Translations under genes and position numbers: made by a program
In this document: piece after piece, positions 34,767-43,014 of the stretch
Numbering within the stretch: position 1 is the stretch's first letter
Layout of the letters: each line of letters starts with the position of its first letter
Notes under the pieces: generated by a model
Seen by the model: only the letters and a program-made list of their open reading frames with translations
The model's database searches: none
Told to the model about the DNA's origin: nothing
Source: Treponemataceae bacterium
GTDB lineage: Bacteria; Spirochaetota; Spirochaetia; Treponematales; Treponemataceae
Reading direction: 5' to 3'
Assembly: GCA_024685655.1 (NCBI GenBank)
Contig: JAIKVO010000253.1
Span: 1-44,288, forward strand
DNA length: 44,288 nt

Positions 34767-36215
34767 ATGGGCGACCGGCAGATACGCATATCCTGCAATA
34801 CGCGGGACACACTTCCTTTTTCACAAATCGAGGAGTTTCAGGGCAACCTGAAAAAACGCTCCAAGAAAGAAATCTCAAAAATAATCACATCAATCCTGAA
34901 ATACGGTTTCTCGTTCCCCTTCTTCGTCTGGAAGGATGGTGAGCGTAACCGCTGCCTTGACGGTCACGGCAGACTGCTCGCTCTTTCAGAGATGACCAAG
35001 CGTCATTATTTTCTTGATGAGGCGGGGAAACTCACCGACGATGACGACGAATCGTTGTCAATTCCTGATTTACCTGTTGTGTATATCGATGCTGCTGATG
35101 AATCCGAGGCAAAGCAGAAAGTCCTGCGTCTCAACTCCTGCTACGGTGTTCTTGATGTGGACGGCTTCGCGGAGTTCGCTAGTGGACTTGACATAGACTG
35201 GGATGAACTTATGCTTCCGTCCGGTGACCTCTTCGAGCTTCCGGGGCTTATTGATGACGGATCCGGTACGCTCAGAAAATCGCTCGCAGAGCGGTTCATC
35301 GTGCCGCCATTGTCTGTGTTCCGTGCCTCCGCCGGTTATTGGCAGGAGCGCAAGAAAGCATGGCTTGCTCTCGGAATCCAGAGCGAGAAAGGGCGTGATG
35401 ATGCCATGCTTGCGCACATGGCGGCTCTTGCCGAGAAAGCGGGAGGTGGAAAGCTCGCTTCCGAGAGTATTTTCGACCCGGTTCTGTGCGAGATAATGTA
35501 CCGCTGGTTCTGTCCTCAAAACGGCAGGATACTCGACCCGTTTGCGGGCGGTTCCGTGCGTGGGCTTGTCGCTGGCAGACTCGGCTTCAAGTACACCGGT
35601 ATAGACCTGCGTGACGAGCAGATAGAGGCGAACCGCGAGCAGATTGCAATAGCTGGCGACAATCCGCCGGAATGGATATGCGGTGATTCACGGCAGATGG
35701 ATTCTTTCCTTCCTTCCGATTTCCTCTGCAATTTTGTTTTCTCATGTCCACCTTATGCGGATCTGGAGGTATACAGCGATTTGCCGGAAGACTTGTCCAA
35801 TATGGATTATGCGGAATTCCGCGAAGCATATTTTGACATAATCAAAAAGGCTTGTTCCTGTCTGGAAAATGATAGTTTCGCGGCTTTTGTCGTCGGAGAA
35901 GCCCGGCAAAAGACTAACGGCGGGGCTTATTACGGCATAATTCCTGACACTGTACGAGCATTTGAGGATGCTGGCTTACGATATTATGACGAGATGGTTC
36001 TTGTCACTCAGATTGCTGCAAAAGCTCTTACTGTTGCTGAGGGATTTGTAAAATCAAGAAAAATTGGAAAGGTTCACCAGAATATCCTGGTATTCGTAAA
36101 AGGCGACCCTGTTAAGGCCGCCTCTAAATGCAAGCTTGATATGGGAGAGCTCGCTGACGCAATAAACGATGCGGAGCTGTCCGGGGAAACCGATAAATCG
36201 GAAACTAACGCATGA
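34767..36215 (+). CDS. ParB-domain/DNA methylase fusion
   Basis: CGGAGG precedes the ATG. The 482-aa protein has a ParB N-terminal nuclease-like domain (about 1-150, KYGFSFPFFVWKDGERNRCLDGHGRLLAL). A DNA methyltransferase follows with the SAM motif DPFAGGSVRGLVAG (about 255) and catalytic SCPPY (326-330), the S-P-P-Y form of N4-cytosine or N6-adenine enzymes. Such fusions are frequent near phage terminase genes and probably modify phage DNA or couple modification to packaging. No restriction partner is visible. Confidence 0.88.
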   Translation: MGDRQIRISCNTRDTLPFSQIEEFQGNLKKRSKKEISKIITSILKYGFSFPFFVWKDGERNRCLDGHGRLLALSEMTKRHYFLDEAGKLTDDDDESLSIPDLPVVYIDAADESEAKQKVLRLNSCYGVLDVDGFAEFASGLDIDWDELMLPSGDLFELPGLIDDGSGTLRKSLAERFIVPPLSVFRASAGYWQERKKAWLALGIQSEKGRDDAMLAHMAALAEKAGGGKLASESIFDPVLCEIMYRWFCPQNGRILDPFAGGSVRGLVAGRLGFKYTGIDLRDEQIEANREQIAIAGDNPPEWICGDSRQMDSFLPSDFLCNFVFSCPPYADLEVYSDLPEDLSNMDYAEFREAYFDIIKKACSCLENDSFAAFVVGEARQKTNGGAYYGIIPDTVRAFEDAGLRYYDEMVLVTQIAAKALTVAEGFVKSRKIGKVHQNILVFVKGDPVKAASKCKLDMGELADAINDAELSGETDKSETNA

Positions 36216-36402
36216 AAGAACTAAAACTGATTGCGCGGTATTTCGCTCCGCATTTCTTTGCGATTTTCCTGCTCCTCTCGTTCATTGCATCCAGATGCGG
36301 CTTCGCAAGTTTCTGCGCATGTTCGTATGTAATCGCTCCTGAGCGCAGCCACATTCTTATAGTCTTCATTTCCTCAGTATGTCTCATCATATCTTCGGTC
36401 AT
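36205..36402 (-). CDS. Small phage protein on the opposite strand, 65 aa
   Basis: Reading leftward, the product (MRHTEEMKTIRMWLRSGAITYEHAQKLAKPHLDAMNERSRKIAKKCG and beyond) is basic and helical. It has the conserved LRSGxITYExAxxxAxPxLDxMNxR pattern known from small phage proteins near terminase genes. The opposite-strand frame is hydrophobic and low-complexity and looks like a shadow. The exact start is uncertain among several in-frame ATGs. A candidate promoter TTGAAA-N17-TAAAGT lies upstream in the same direction. It overlaps the methylase end by 11 nt. Confidence 0.55.
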   Translation of the reverse strand: MTEDMMRHTEEMKTIRMWLRSGAITYEHAQKLAKPHLDAMNERSRKIAKKCGAKYRAISFSSFMR

Positions 36403-36418
36403 ATCCTTGTATTCCTAT

Positions 36419-36513
36419 GTTCTGGACTTTAAGGCCAGAACGTTCAATTTTCAAGGAAAAACGTTAGTTTTAGTCGGTTTTTTGCGGTTTTTTTGCAAAA
36501 AAACGTTAGTTTT
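36419..36513. repeat. Hairpin and repeated AAAAACGTTAGTTTT upstream of the terminase operon
   Basis: GTTCTGG (36419-36425) pairs with CCAGAAC (36435-36441). The 15-mer AAAAACGTTAGTTTT occurs at 36457-36471 and again at 36499-36513, 42 bp apart, which is four helical turns. The region separates the antisense small gene from the late genes and may carry binding sites for a late regulator. Confidence 0.55.
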
Positions 36514-36618
36514 TTCAGTTTTCTGTTTTTCAAATTTTTCTGTCTTTTCGTTTATTGAAAACGGAATAAGAAACGCTTTGAAAAACAGATTCCTATCGGA
36601 ATAAAAAGGAGACGTGTC

Positions 36619-37065
36619 ATGGGAAATCCTAATCTTGCAGCGGAAGGTGCACCGTACCGTTTTACATCTACTAATCAGCCAGCCAGACGTGGCAGACTTC
36701 CGTCAAAGCTCAAAAAGTTCGTAAAGGATAACCGTGTCTCAAAATCTGATGTTGATGCCATTTTTTCGAACATCATTTTTGGAAGCACTCTTGAAGAATT
36801 ACAGGAGATGGTTAAGCCTGGCAACAAAGAAAAGTTGCCGGTTATCGTCGCTCTTCTTATCTCCGCTTTTATTGCGGACATAAAAAACGGCACTCTGCAC
36901 GAAGTGAACACCGTGCTTGACCGTATCTATGGCAAGGCTACTCAACAGCTTGATATCGGTGAGGTGCAGAGCGATATTCCAGATGACCCGGATGCACGGC
37001 GGGCTTTGGCTGAACAGATAAAGAAAGAGATTGGGGCGTGGCGTGACACGGACGAAAGCGAATGA
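36619..37065 (+). CDS. Probable small terminase subunit
   Basis: AAGGAG precedes the ATG. The 148-aa protein starts with a Pro/Arg-rich segment (QPARRGRLPSKLKKFVKDN), followed by helices and an acidic end. The order before the large terminase and the GRPxKL-like start match DUF5681-type small terminases. It should recognise phage DNA and start packaging. Its 3' end overlaps the large subunit gene. Confidence 0.7.
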   Translation: MGNPNLAAEGAPYRFTSTNQPARRGRLPSKLKKFVKDNRVSKSDVDAIFSNIIFGSTLEELQEMVKPGNKEKLPVIVALLISAFIADIKNGTLHEVNTVLDRIYGKATQQLDIGEVQSDIPDDPDARRALAEQIKKEIGAWRDTDESE

Positions 37066-38497
37066 TGGCGATGAGTTTGAAAAACTGCTTTATCTCAGAC
37101 GGCTTGAGGCAATAGACCATCATCTCAATTTTATGCTGTACACATGGACGAACTGTGCGGAACCGTTCGTCGTGGGCTTTCATACCCGGCGCATCTGTGC
37201 GGCGATAGATTATGCAATAGACCGTTATCGGGAAGGAATCTCAACAGGCTGGGTTATTACGGTTCCGTTCAGGCATGGAAAAAGCGAGATTTTGAGCCGT
37301 AAGCTTCCGGCGCATTTTTTAGGGCTGTTTCCTGACAGCAAGGTGATTTTGTGCGGACATACGCAGGCATTGACGGAAGGTTTTTCAAAAACGAGCCGTA
37401 ATCTTATCTCAACGCCATCGTACAGGAATCTTTTTCCAAAAATCCGTGTTGACCAGGGAAGTTCGTCCGGGGCGCACTGGATGATTAAAGACCATGAGGG
37501 TGAGTGCTTCGCTTCCGGTCTTTTGGGCAGCCTTTCTGGGCAGGGGTATCATCTTGGATTGCTCGACGACTACTGCCGTAACCGTGCCGATGCCGAAAGC
37601 GACACTTTGCGCGAGAAGATGTGGGATGCTTTCACCAACGATTTTATGACGAGACGTGCGCCGGTCTCAATAACGATAGTTCTTGCGACCACATGGCACA
37701 CGGATGACATTATCGGGCGGTTGAAAAAACGCATGGAAGAAGATGCGGAATTTCCGCGCTTCAAGTTTCTGAGGTTTCCCGCTATGAGCGACAAATATCC
37801 GCAGGGAGTTCTGTTCCCGAAACGGTTCGGTAAGACATGGTACACGCAGCAGAAAGCCATCCTCGGTGATTACGGTTTTCAGTCGCTCATGCAGCAGGAA
37901 CCAGTTAAGCGCGGCGGAAATATGCTCAACACTGAGTGTATTCAGCGGCATATGTCTGCGGCGGAGTTTCCGAAAGGGCTTCGCTGGATGCGTATATGGG
38001 ACTTGGCTCATACGGCAAAAGAGCGTGCCAAAGCAGATCCCGACTGGACGAGCGGAACTCTGCTTGCGTTCAACGTTCAGGAAGGTATGCCACATCTTTG
38101 GATTCGGAACGTAGACCGCATGAGAAAGAACGCGCCGGAGCGAGACGCGGAAATCCGGCAGGTAACGATACTTGACGGTCCGTATGTGAGAATCGGTGTC
38201 GGAAATTCTTCAGATGCAAAGGACACCATAGCGACTATGAGGGCTATCCTTAGGGGAAAGCGTATGGTTTTGTCCGTGCCGGAGAAGAAGGATAAAGTTG
38301 TCCGCGCCACGCCTTTGGAGCCGATTTTCAAGGCCGGAAACGTTCACGTCGTACAGGGTGAGCCGTGGCTTGACGAATGGATAGCGGAAGTCAATGCGTT
38401 TCCGTTCGGGGCGCACGATGACCAGGTGGACAATTTGTCCGCAGGATATGCGATATGGGAATCACAGGGCGACGCAAGCGAGCTTTATAAATGGTGA
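37043..38497 (+). CDS. terL: Large terminase subunit
   Basis: No in-frame ATG lies near the start. GTG 37043 with GGGG upstream is preferred, TTG 37031 is the alternative. The 484-aa protein has an ATPase with Walker A-like VPFRHGKSE (K80), Walker B LGLLDDY and the coupling segment TTWHTDD. The C-terminal RNase H-like nuclease shows IWDLAHTAKE and AHDDQVDNLS. It cuts and pumps DNA into the head through the portal. Confidence 0.92.
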   Translation: MTRTKANDGDEFEKLLYLRRLEAIDHHLNFMLYTWTNCAEPFVVGFHTRRICAAIDYAIDRYREGISTGWVITVPFRHGKSEILSRKLPAHFLGLFPDSKVILCGHTQALTEGFSKTSRNLISTPSYRNLFPKIRVDQGSSSGAHWMIKDHEGECFASGLLGSLSGQGYHLGLLDDYCRNRADAESDTLREKMWDAFTNDFMTRRAPVSITIVLATTWHTDDIIGRLKKRMEEDAEFPRFKFLRFPAMSDKYPQGVLFPKRFGKTWYTQQKAILGDYGFQSLMQQEPVKRGGNMLNTECIQRHMSAAEFPKGLRWMRIWDLAHTAKERAKADPDWTSGTLLAFNVQEGMPHLWIRNVDRMRKNAPERDAEIRQVTILDGPYVRIGVGNSSDAKDTIATMRAILRGKRMVLSVPEKKDKVVRATPLEPIFKAGNVHVVQGEPWLDEWIAEVNAFPFGAHDDQVDNLSAGYAIWESQGDASELYKW

Positions 38498-38515
38498 TGA
38501 AAAGGGAGGATTTAT

Positions 38516-39931
38516 ATGAGCAAGAACAGGAATAGCCGGAATGTCGCAAAACGAAAAACAGACGGTTGGAAAAACCTTATATCCGGGCTTGGCTCAGCTA
38601 AGACGGAGAAAAAAAGTTTTACGCATCATGCTTTGTCTGGCGTTATGTCGGACAGGGAGCTTGAATCACTTTTCTATGAGGACGGACTTTCTGCGCGGAT
38701 AGTAAAACTTCTACCAGATGATATGTTCCGCGAAGGATGGGATTATTCGTTTCCGAAACTGGATGAGCTTAAAGCAGCGGAAACCGCAGAGTGGTATGCC
38801 AGTGTCATGGAAGAAATCGGGGCACAGCAAAAAATCAAAGAGGCTACGACATGGAAGCGGCTTTATGGCGGTTCTGCGATTTTCATAAGTGCGATGGACG
38901 GTTCAACGCCGGACAAACCGCTTATCCCGAAAAAAATCCGCACGATAGAGTGTTTGCGCGTAATAGAGCGTACCGAAATAGATTTCAACAACATCGTATG
39001 GCAGACCAATCCGATGAAACCCCGTTATGGAATGCCGGAAATTTATCCGGTGAAATTCGAGGTTCCCGGTAGTCCGAGGACAGAGACAATGAACGTACAC
39101 TGGACGCGCATAATCGAGCTGCACGGTGATACTCTGCCGCGTCATTCAATTACGGGTATCAACGCAGAGAACCGCTACTGGGGAATATCGGTATTACAAA
39201 GAGCGAACGATCGTCTTAAATCGCTCGGTTCGTCTTTGGGAAGCATAGACCAGCTTCTGAGCGAGCTTGGTGTGGGCAAGTACAAAATAAAGGATTTGGC
39301 CACGCTTCTTTCTACGCCGGACGGAGAGGAGGCAATAAAAAGACGTGTCGAGCTGACTGATCTTGTGAAAAGCACTTTCCGCAGTATGTACCTTGACAAC
39401 GAAGAAGAGTTTGTCCGCGACAATATCAGTTTCGCGGGTGTGCCGGAAATCCTTCACATCCTGTTCATGCTTATCTCTTCTGACACAGGCTATCCTATGA
39501 CGCGGCTTTTCGGTATGTCTCCTGCTGGCATGAACTCCACCGGTGAAAGCGACATGAACAATTATTACGACATGGTGCGCTCGTTGCAGACATCGGAAAT
39601 TCAGCCTGTTATCCTGCGCCTTGTTCGTATTATCGCTGAATGGAAAGGCTGGGAAGAACCTTACATAGAGTTCCGACCGCTTGAAACGATGAACGAGAAG
39701 GAGAAAGCGGAGCTGGAGAAGCAGAAAGCGGATAAGGAGCAGATAGAGGCGAACACCTACAAAGCATACATAGACGCGGGAGTTCTGGAGCCTTACGAAG
39801 TGCGCTTCCTGAAATACGGTAATACGCTTGATGCTATTCCCGTGCCGGACGGTTTGCAGATGCCGCCAGTAGAGGAAGCTCCAGATAAGCCGCCGGAAGA
39901 CGGTGCAGATGATGATGCGGAGGATGGCTAG
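38516..39931 (+). CDS. Portal protein (DUF1073 type)
   Basis: GGGAGG precedes the ATG. The 471-aa protein matches DUF1073 portals: LYGGSAIFISAMDG, WTRIIELHGDTLP, TRLFGMSPAGMNSTGESDMNNYYDMVRS. An acidic Pro-rich tail ends the chain. It forms the dodecameric ring at the head vertex for DNA passage. It follows the large terminase and precedes the nuclease and MuF genes, the usual late order. Confidence 0.9.
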   Translation: MSKNRNSRNVAKRKTDGWKNLISGLGSAKTEKKSFTHHALSGVMSDRELESLFYEDGLSARIVKLLPDDMFREGWDYSFPKLDELKAAETAEWYASVMEEIGAQQKIKEATTWKRLYGGSAIFISAMDGSTPDKPLIPKKIRTIECLRVIERTEIDFNNIVWQTNPMKPRYGMPEIYPVKFEVPGSPRTETMNVHWTRIIELHGDTLPRHSITGINAENRYWGISVLQRANDRLKSLGSSLGSIDQLLSELGVGKYKIKDLATLLSTPDGEEAIKRRVELTDLVKSTFRSMYLDNEEEFVRDNISFAGVPEILHILFMLISSDTGYPMTRLFGMSPAGMNSTGESDMNNYYDMVRSLQTSEIQPVILRLVRIIAEWKGWEEPYIEFRPLETMNEKEKAELEKQKADKEQIEANTYKAYIDAGVLEPYEVRFLKYGNTLDAIPVPDGLQMPPVEEAPDKPPEDGADDDAEDG

Positions 39932-39957
39932 GTACAAACGGCAACAGAGATTCACAC

Positions 39958-40416
39958 ATGGATAGCTTTGAGGAAAGTGAGCATCCGCGAGACAGAAACG
40001 GACGGTTTACCTTTAAGGGAAACGGCAGTATTGGAAAACTTCGAGAGAAAGCTGTCTGTATACTTTCTGAAAGCAAAGGGACTTATATGAATTCTATATC
40101 GGGGGAAACTGCGTATATAAGTGGTCGAAGTATCGATAAGCTGATCAGTGGTAAGGCATTGAAAAAATCCATTGCTAATGGTTTCACTGCTCGGGAGCAC
40201 TTTGAAGCTGTCACTCGTGCAGGGAAACTTTTCAAAACTGCGAGACTTGCCTCTTCTGCACCAGATAAGAACGGTAGCCCAGATATTGTTTGCGTTAAAC
40301 GATATGACACCCCTTTCAAGATGAGAAATGGAAAACTTGCAAAAGCTCATCTGACCGTGAAGGAGTATAAAAATGGAGAAATGAAAATATATTCGTTGGA
40401 GCTTATGAAGAGATAA
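39958..40416 (+). CDS. Detached BECR-type nuclease (putative phage toxin)
   Basis: The 152-aa protein begins with a linker motif, SEHPRDRNGRF, that is typical of the tail of MuF head proteins. It continues with a C-terminal module (HFEAVTRAGKLFKTARL, VKRYDTPFKM, KAHLTVKEYKNGEMKIYSLEL) resembling barnase-EndoU-colicin-RelE-like phage nucleases of the PBECR/LPD group. It therefore looks like a MuF toxin tip cut loose as its own gene. The ribosome site is weak. It lies between portal and lipase and is followed by a hairpin and structured DNA. Nuclease activity is inferred. Confidence 0.65.
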   Translation: MDSFEESEHPRDRNGRFTFKGNGSIGKLREKAVCILSESKGTYMNSISGETAYISGRSIDKLISGKALKKSIANGFTAREHFEAVTRAGKLFKTARLASSAPDKNGSPDIVCVKRYDTPFKMRNGKLAKAHLTVKEYKNGEMKIYSLELMKR

Positions 40417-40421
40417 AAAAA

Positions 40422-40560
40422 CCCGCTCCTTTCGGGCGGGGTCGGACTCTGCGAAGCTGGGCTTCCGTTCCTTGCTCCCCATATTGCTATAGGAGGGCGT
40501 GTAAGAGATTCTTAGAACCAACTTACCTTCGCCTCAGCTAACCGCAGGGGTTAAACTGAG
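40422..40560 (+). ncRNA. Structured, probably non-coding island after the BECR gene
   Basis: A chain of stems is visible: CCCGC/GCGGG (40422-40440, with a leftward T run on the minus strand), GAAGC/GCTTC (40453-40465), GTAAG/CTTAC (40501-40525) and a compound stem CTCAG-TAACC/GGTTA-CTGAG (40533-40560). No ORF fits. It could be a regulatory RNA, an attenuator or the scar of a recombined module. Confidence 0.45.
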
Positions 40561-40621
40561 AGTAACTATAGTATACATCATTTTTGATTCTTGTAAAGGA
40601 GTTAGACAGCAGTTTTTTTAG

Positions 40622-40768
40622 AGAAGTTCATCAAAAAGTAAAAATGCAGATATTGATGTTACTGTGAAAGTGGCTACGAAAAGATTAAAGAGGTCATCGA
40701 AATTCGATGAAATCATTGTAATCGGGAAAAATGGGGATTTGTACGAATTGGTGAAAACTAATTTGTAA
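40622..40768 (+). pseudogene. Decayed small ORF between BECR nuclease and lipase
   Basis: An open stretch of 48 codons follows an in-frame TAG and has no ATG; only GTG codons at 40664 and 40670 could start it, and neither has a ribosome site. The readable part (VKVATKRLKRSSKFDEIIVIG, then KNGDLYELVKTNL) looks like real protein. A seven-T run precedes it, where slippage could have broken the gene. It may be a remnant of an immunity gene or a nuclease tip. Confidence 0.45.
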
Positions 40769-40783
40769 AAGAAGGGGGTGATT

Positions 40784-40823
40784 GGCTCTTTCGAGCCGCT
40801 CACCATAAATTGCACTTCGGTGC
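40784..40823 (+). other. Two short hairpins upstream of the lipase
   Basis: GGCTC/GAGCC (40784-40797) and GCAC-TTCG-GTGC (40812-40823) form compact stems, the second with a UUCG loop. They flank the decayed ORF on its right, mirroring the island at 40422. The following GGGGTCGG also occurs in that island. Confidence 0.45.
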
Positions 40824-40913
40824 GCCTCAACCAAAGTGGGGTCGGGGCTTATCCGTGCAATAACTTTATGTTAGCACACTTCAACAAAAAGTCAAGAGTA
40901 ATGGGAGGAAGTT

Positions 40914-41543
40914 ATGAAACCGTGGGAGCTTTTCAATTTCATCACGAAAATAGGGCACGGCGAGTACGTCACATCCGGTGATGACGTGCAGTGGATTATC
41001 AGGATTGACGGAAAGGAAAAAGTCATAAGGCTTATCTTCGAGGATTCCGAAGGAGCCACGGACTGGCGGAACAACCTGACGTTCCCGAAAAAACTTTACA
41101 AGAAGCAGGAAAGCTGCCTCAGAGCCTCACGCGGATGGGGCGATGCGTGGAAATCATGCAACGATGACGTGATGGCAGCCCTCATAAAAACCGTGGAGAT
41201 ACTGCCGGACTATGCGGTTCATATCTGCGGATGGAGCTACGGCGGAGCCATGTCCCTGCTTGCGGCGGAGGACTTCCATTACCGCACCGGCAAAAAAGCG
41301 AGCGTATTCACGTTCGGCGCACCGAAGCCCCTGTGGGGAAAGAAAACGAGGGAATATGTGCGCTCGTGCGTGGACGAGGCAAGGCAGTTCGCACATGCGA
41401 ACGACCTGATTGCCCTGCTGCCGCCGTTCCCCGGCTATACGCGGCTTGCGACGGACCGTGTCGGCGGGAAGCGCAGTTTTTTCCAGCTGCTCAGACCGGA
41501 CATCTGGCACTGCGCCTACGGCATGGAATCACTTTACAAGTGA
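40914..41543 (+). CDS. Class-3-type lipase (alpha/beta hydrolase)
   Basis: GGGAGGAAG precedes the ATG. The 209-aa protein has the nucleophile elbow GWSYGGA with Ser108, and plausible triad partners Asp164 (HANDLIALLPP) and His199 (DIWHCAYG). VFTFGAPKPLWGKK fits lipase class 3. Its DNA is clearly GC-richer than the preceding island. It would cleave a lipid or ester. In a head operon it could be packaged with the virion or act as an effector or lysis aid. These roles are inference. Confidence 0.75.
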   Translation: MKPWELFNFITKIGHGEYVTSGDDVQWIIRIDGKEKVIRLIFEDSEGATDWRNNLTFPKKLYKKQESCLRASRGWGDAWKSCNDDVMAALIKTVEILPDYAVHICGWSYGGAMSLLAAEDFHYRTGKKASVFTFGAPKPLWGKKTREYVRSCVDEARQFAHANDLIALLPPFPGYTRLATDRVGGKRSFFQLLRPDIWHCAYGMESLYK

Positions 41544-41571
41544 CAAATTAATTTCGGGAGGGAAAAGCACA

Positions 41572-43014
41572 ATGACAGACCCAAAAGCCGCAAGGAGCGC
41601 GCTTATCGTTCTTCTGAGGGCGCAAAGAAGCGGAATGAGCAGAACTCAAAAACTGAAACGCAAGAAACCGTCGCGGTGGCTGTATCCGTGGGCGACGGAG
41701 CACCGCTATACACAGTCGTACCGCGCATGGGTCAAGCCTGTCCGGGCGTTCGTCCATGAGTACATGGAGAAACATCAGGAAGCCGTGCTGCGCGGAGATT
41801 CCGCGAACGCCGTTGTACGGCAGGATGTGGTTGCGGGCGAAAGCTTCGCCGGTATGGTCCGCTCCCTTAACGGCTGGGTGGGCGCGTATATTTCCGACGA
41901 TGAGGAGAAGAAGCTGCGAAGCCCGATTTATGTGGGGCTTCGCGACATTGCGGAAAGCGCGTTCAATTTCAACGGCGGACAGTACGACAAGTCCGTGAAG
42001 AACGCGATAGGCGTGAATTTTCCTTCCGACGAGAGCTGGTGGCCGGATGCCCGCAAGCAGTGGCAGGACAACAATTATGATGTGATACGGAGCGACATAA
42101 GAAAATACATCGCCGACATCAATTCCGTCACCGAGCAGGCCGTAACGAACGGTTGGGGCGTGAGCGTGCTCTCGGAGAAGCTGACCGCACTTGACACGAA
42201 AATCACGAAGAGCCGTGCAGCATTCATAGCCCGCGACCAGATAGGCAAGCTCAACGGAACCGTCACGCAGAAACGAATGCAGGATATAGGAATCAAGATG
42301 TACGAATGGAGCAGTTCGTCTGATGAGCGTGTCCGCGACAGCCACGCGCTTATGGATGGGCTTCTCTGCCGTTGGGATGACGCGACCGTATACAGCGAGG
42401 ACGGCGGGAAGACATGGATTCCGCGCCCGGCAGGTGCTGTCCTTATGCATCCGGGTATGGACTACCAGTGCCGCTGTTGTGCTCTTGCGTGGTTCGATGA
42501 GCTGATTGACGAGGCGGATGGGGTGGAGATAGGAACATATACGGGTGGTAGTTTTGGAGGAATTCTTGATAAAAATGAATCAGAACAAGATAGATTTGCA
42601 AACGAATATTATCAAGAAATTATCAACAGGAAAAGTAAGAGTGATATTGCAAAAATTGCAAAAAATACGGGTTTTCCTCTTGAAAAAATTGCCGATGTGC
42701 GTAAGCATATCTTTGAGACTACTGACCACTTATTTATGGATGGTAGAAAAGCGAAATTTGCTCCAGACGCAAGAATTGCTTTGGCATGGCAGCGACTAGA
42801 ACAGGGCGAAGCATTAGACACAGATATCCTTTTGTTGAATCATGAATATACAGAATTTGCATTTATGACAAAGAAAGGATATACTTATGAGAAAGCACAT
42901 TGGCTGTCAAGTTTACGCTATCCTTGGCAGTTTAAAATTATTGAAGACTTGGAAAATTTAAATGATGATGAAATTCACCAAATTGTCAGAGACAGACTCA
43001 AAGATTATTTATAA
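41572..43014 (+). CDS. MuF head protein with foreign C-terminal putative toxin domain
   Basis: GGGAGG precedes ATG 41572. Residues 1-320 form a MuF/SPP1 gp7-like minor head protein (AFIARDQIGKLNGTVTQKR, YEWSSSSDERVRDSHALMDG, HPGMDYQCRCCALAW). From about 323 the chain changes to a different module: SDIAKIAKNTGFPLEKI, RKHIFET, ALAWQRLEQGEALDTDILLLN, HEYTEFAFM, YTYEKAHW. The DNA turns abruptly AT-rich there: by my count one 60-bp line at 42601 has 16 G/C, against 35 in the line at 41761. MuF proteins with exchangeable C-terminal toxins are a described phage polymorphic toxin family. The final domain's activity is not established; conserved His/Glu suggest an enzyme. Confidence 0.85.
   Translation: MTDPKAARSALIVLLRAQRSGMSRTQKLKRKKPSRWLYPWATEHRYTQSYRAWVKPVRAFVHEYMEKHQEAVLRGDSANAVVRQDVVAGESFAGMVRSLNGWVGAYISDDEEKKLRSPIYVGLRDIAESAFNFNGGQYDKSVKNAIGVNFPSDESWWPDARKQWQDNNYDVIRSDIRKYIADINSVTEQAVTNGWGVSVLSEKLTALDTKITKSRAAFIARDQIGKLNGTVTQKRMQDIGIKMYEWSSSSDERVRDSHALMDGLLCRWDDATVYSEDGGKTWIPRPAGAVLMHPGMDYQCRCCALAWFDELIDEADGVEIGTYTGGSFGGILDKNESEQDRFANEYYQEIINRKSKSDIAKIAKNTGFPLEKIADVRKHIFETTDHLFMDGRKAKFAPDARIALAWQRLEQGEALDTDILLLNHEYTEFAFMTKKGYTYEKAHWLSSLRYPWQFKIIEDLENLNDDEIHQIVRDRLKDYL

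Noticed and set aside
36212-36604. 130-codon rightward frame after the methylase
   Set aside because: The product is hydrophobic, Phe-rich and runs through T-rich repeats; the opposite-strand gene has a recognisable pattern.
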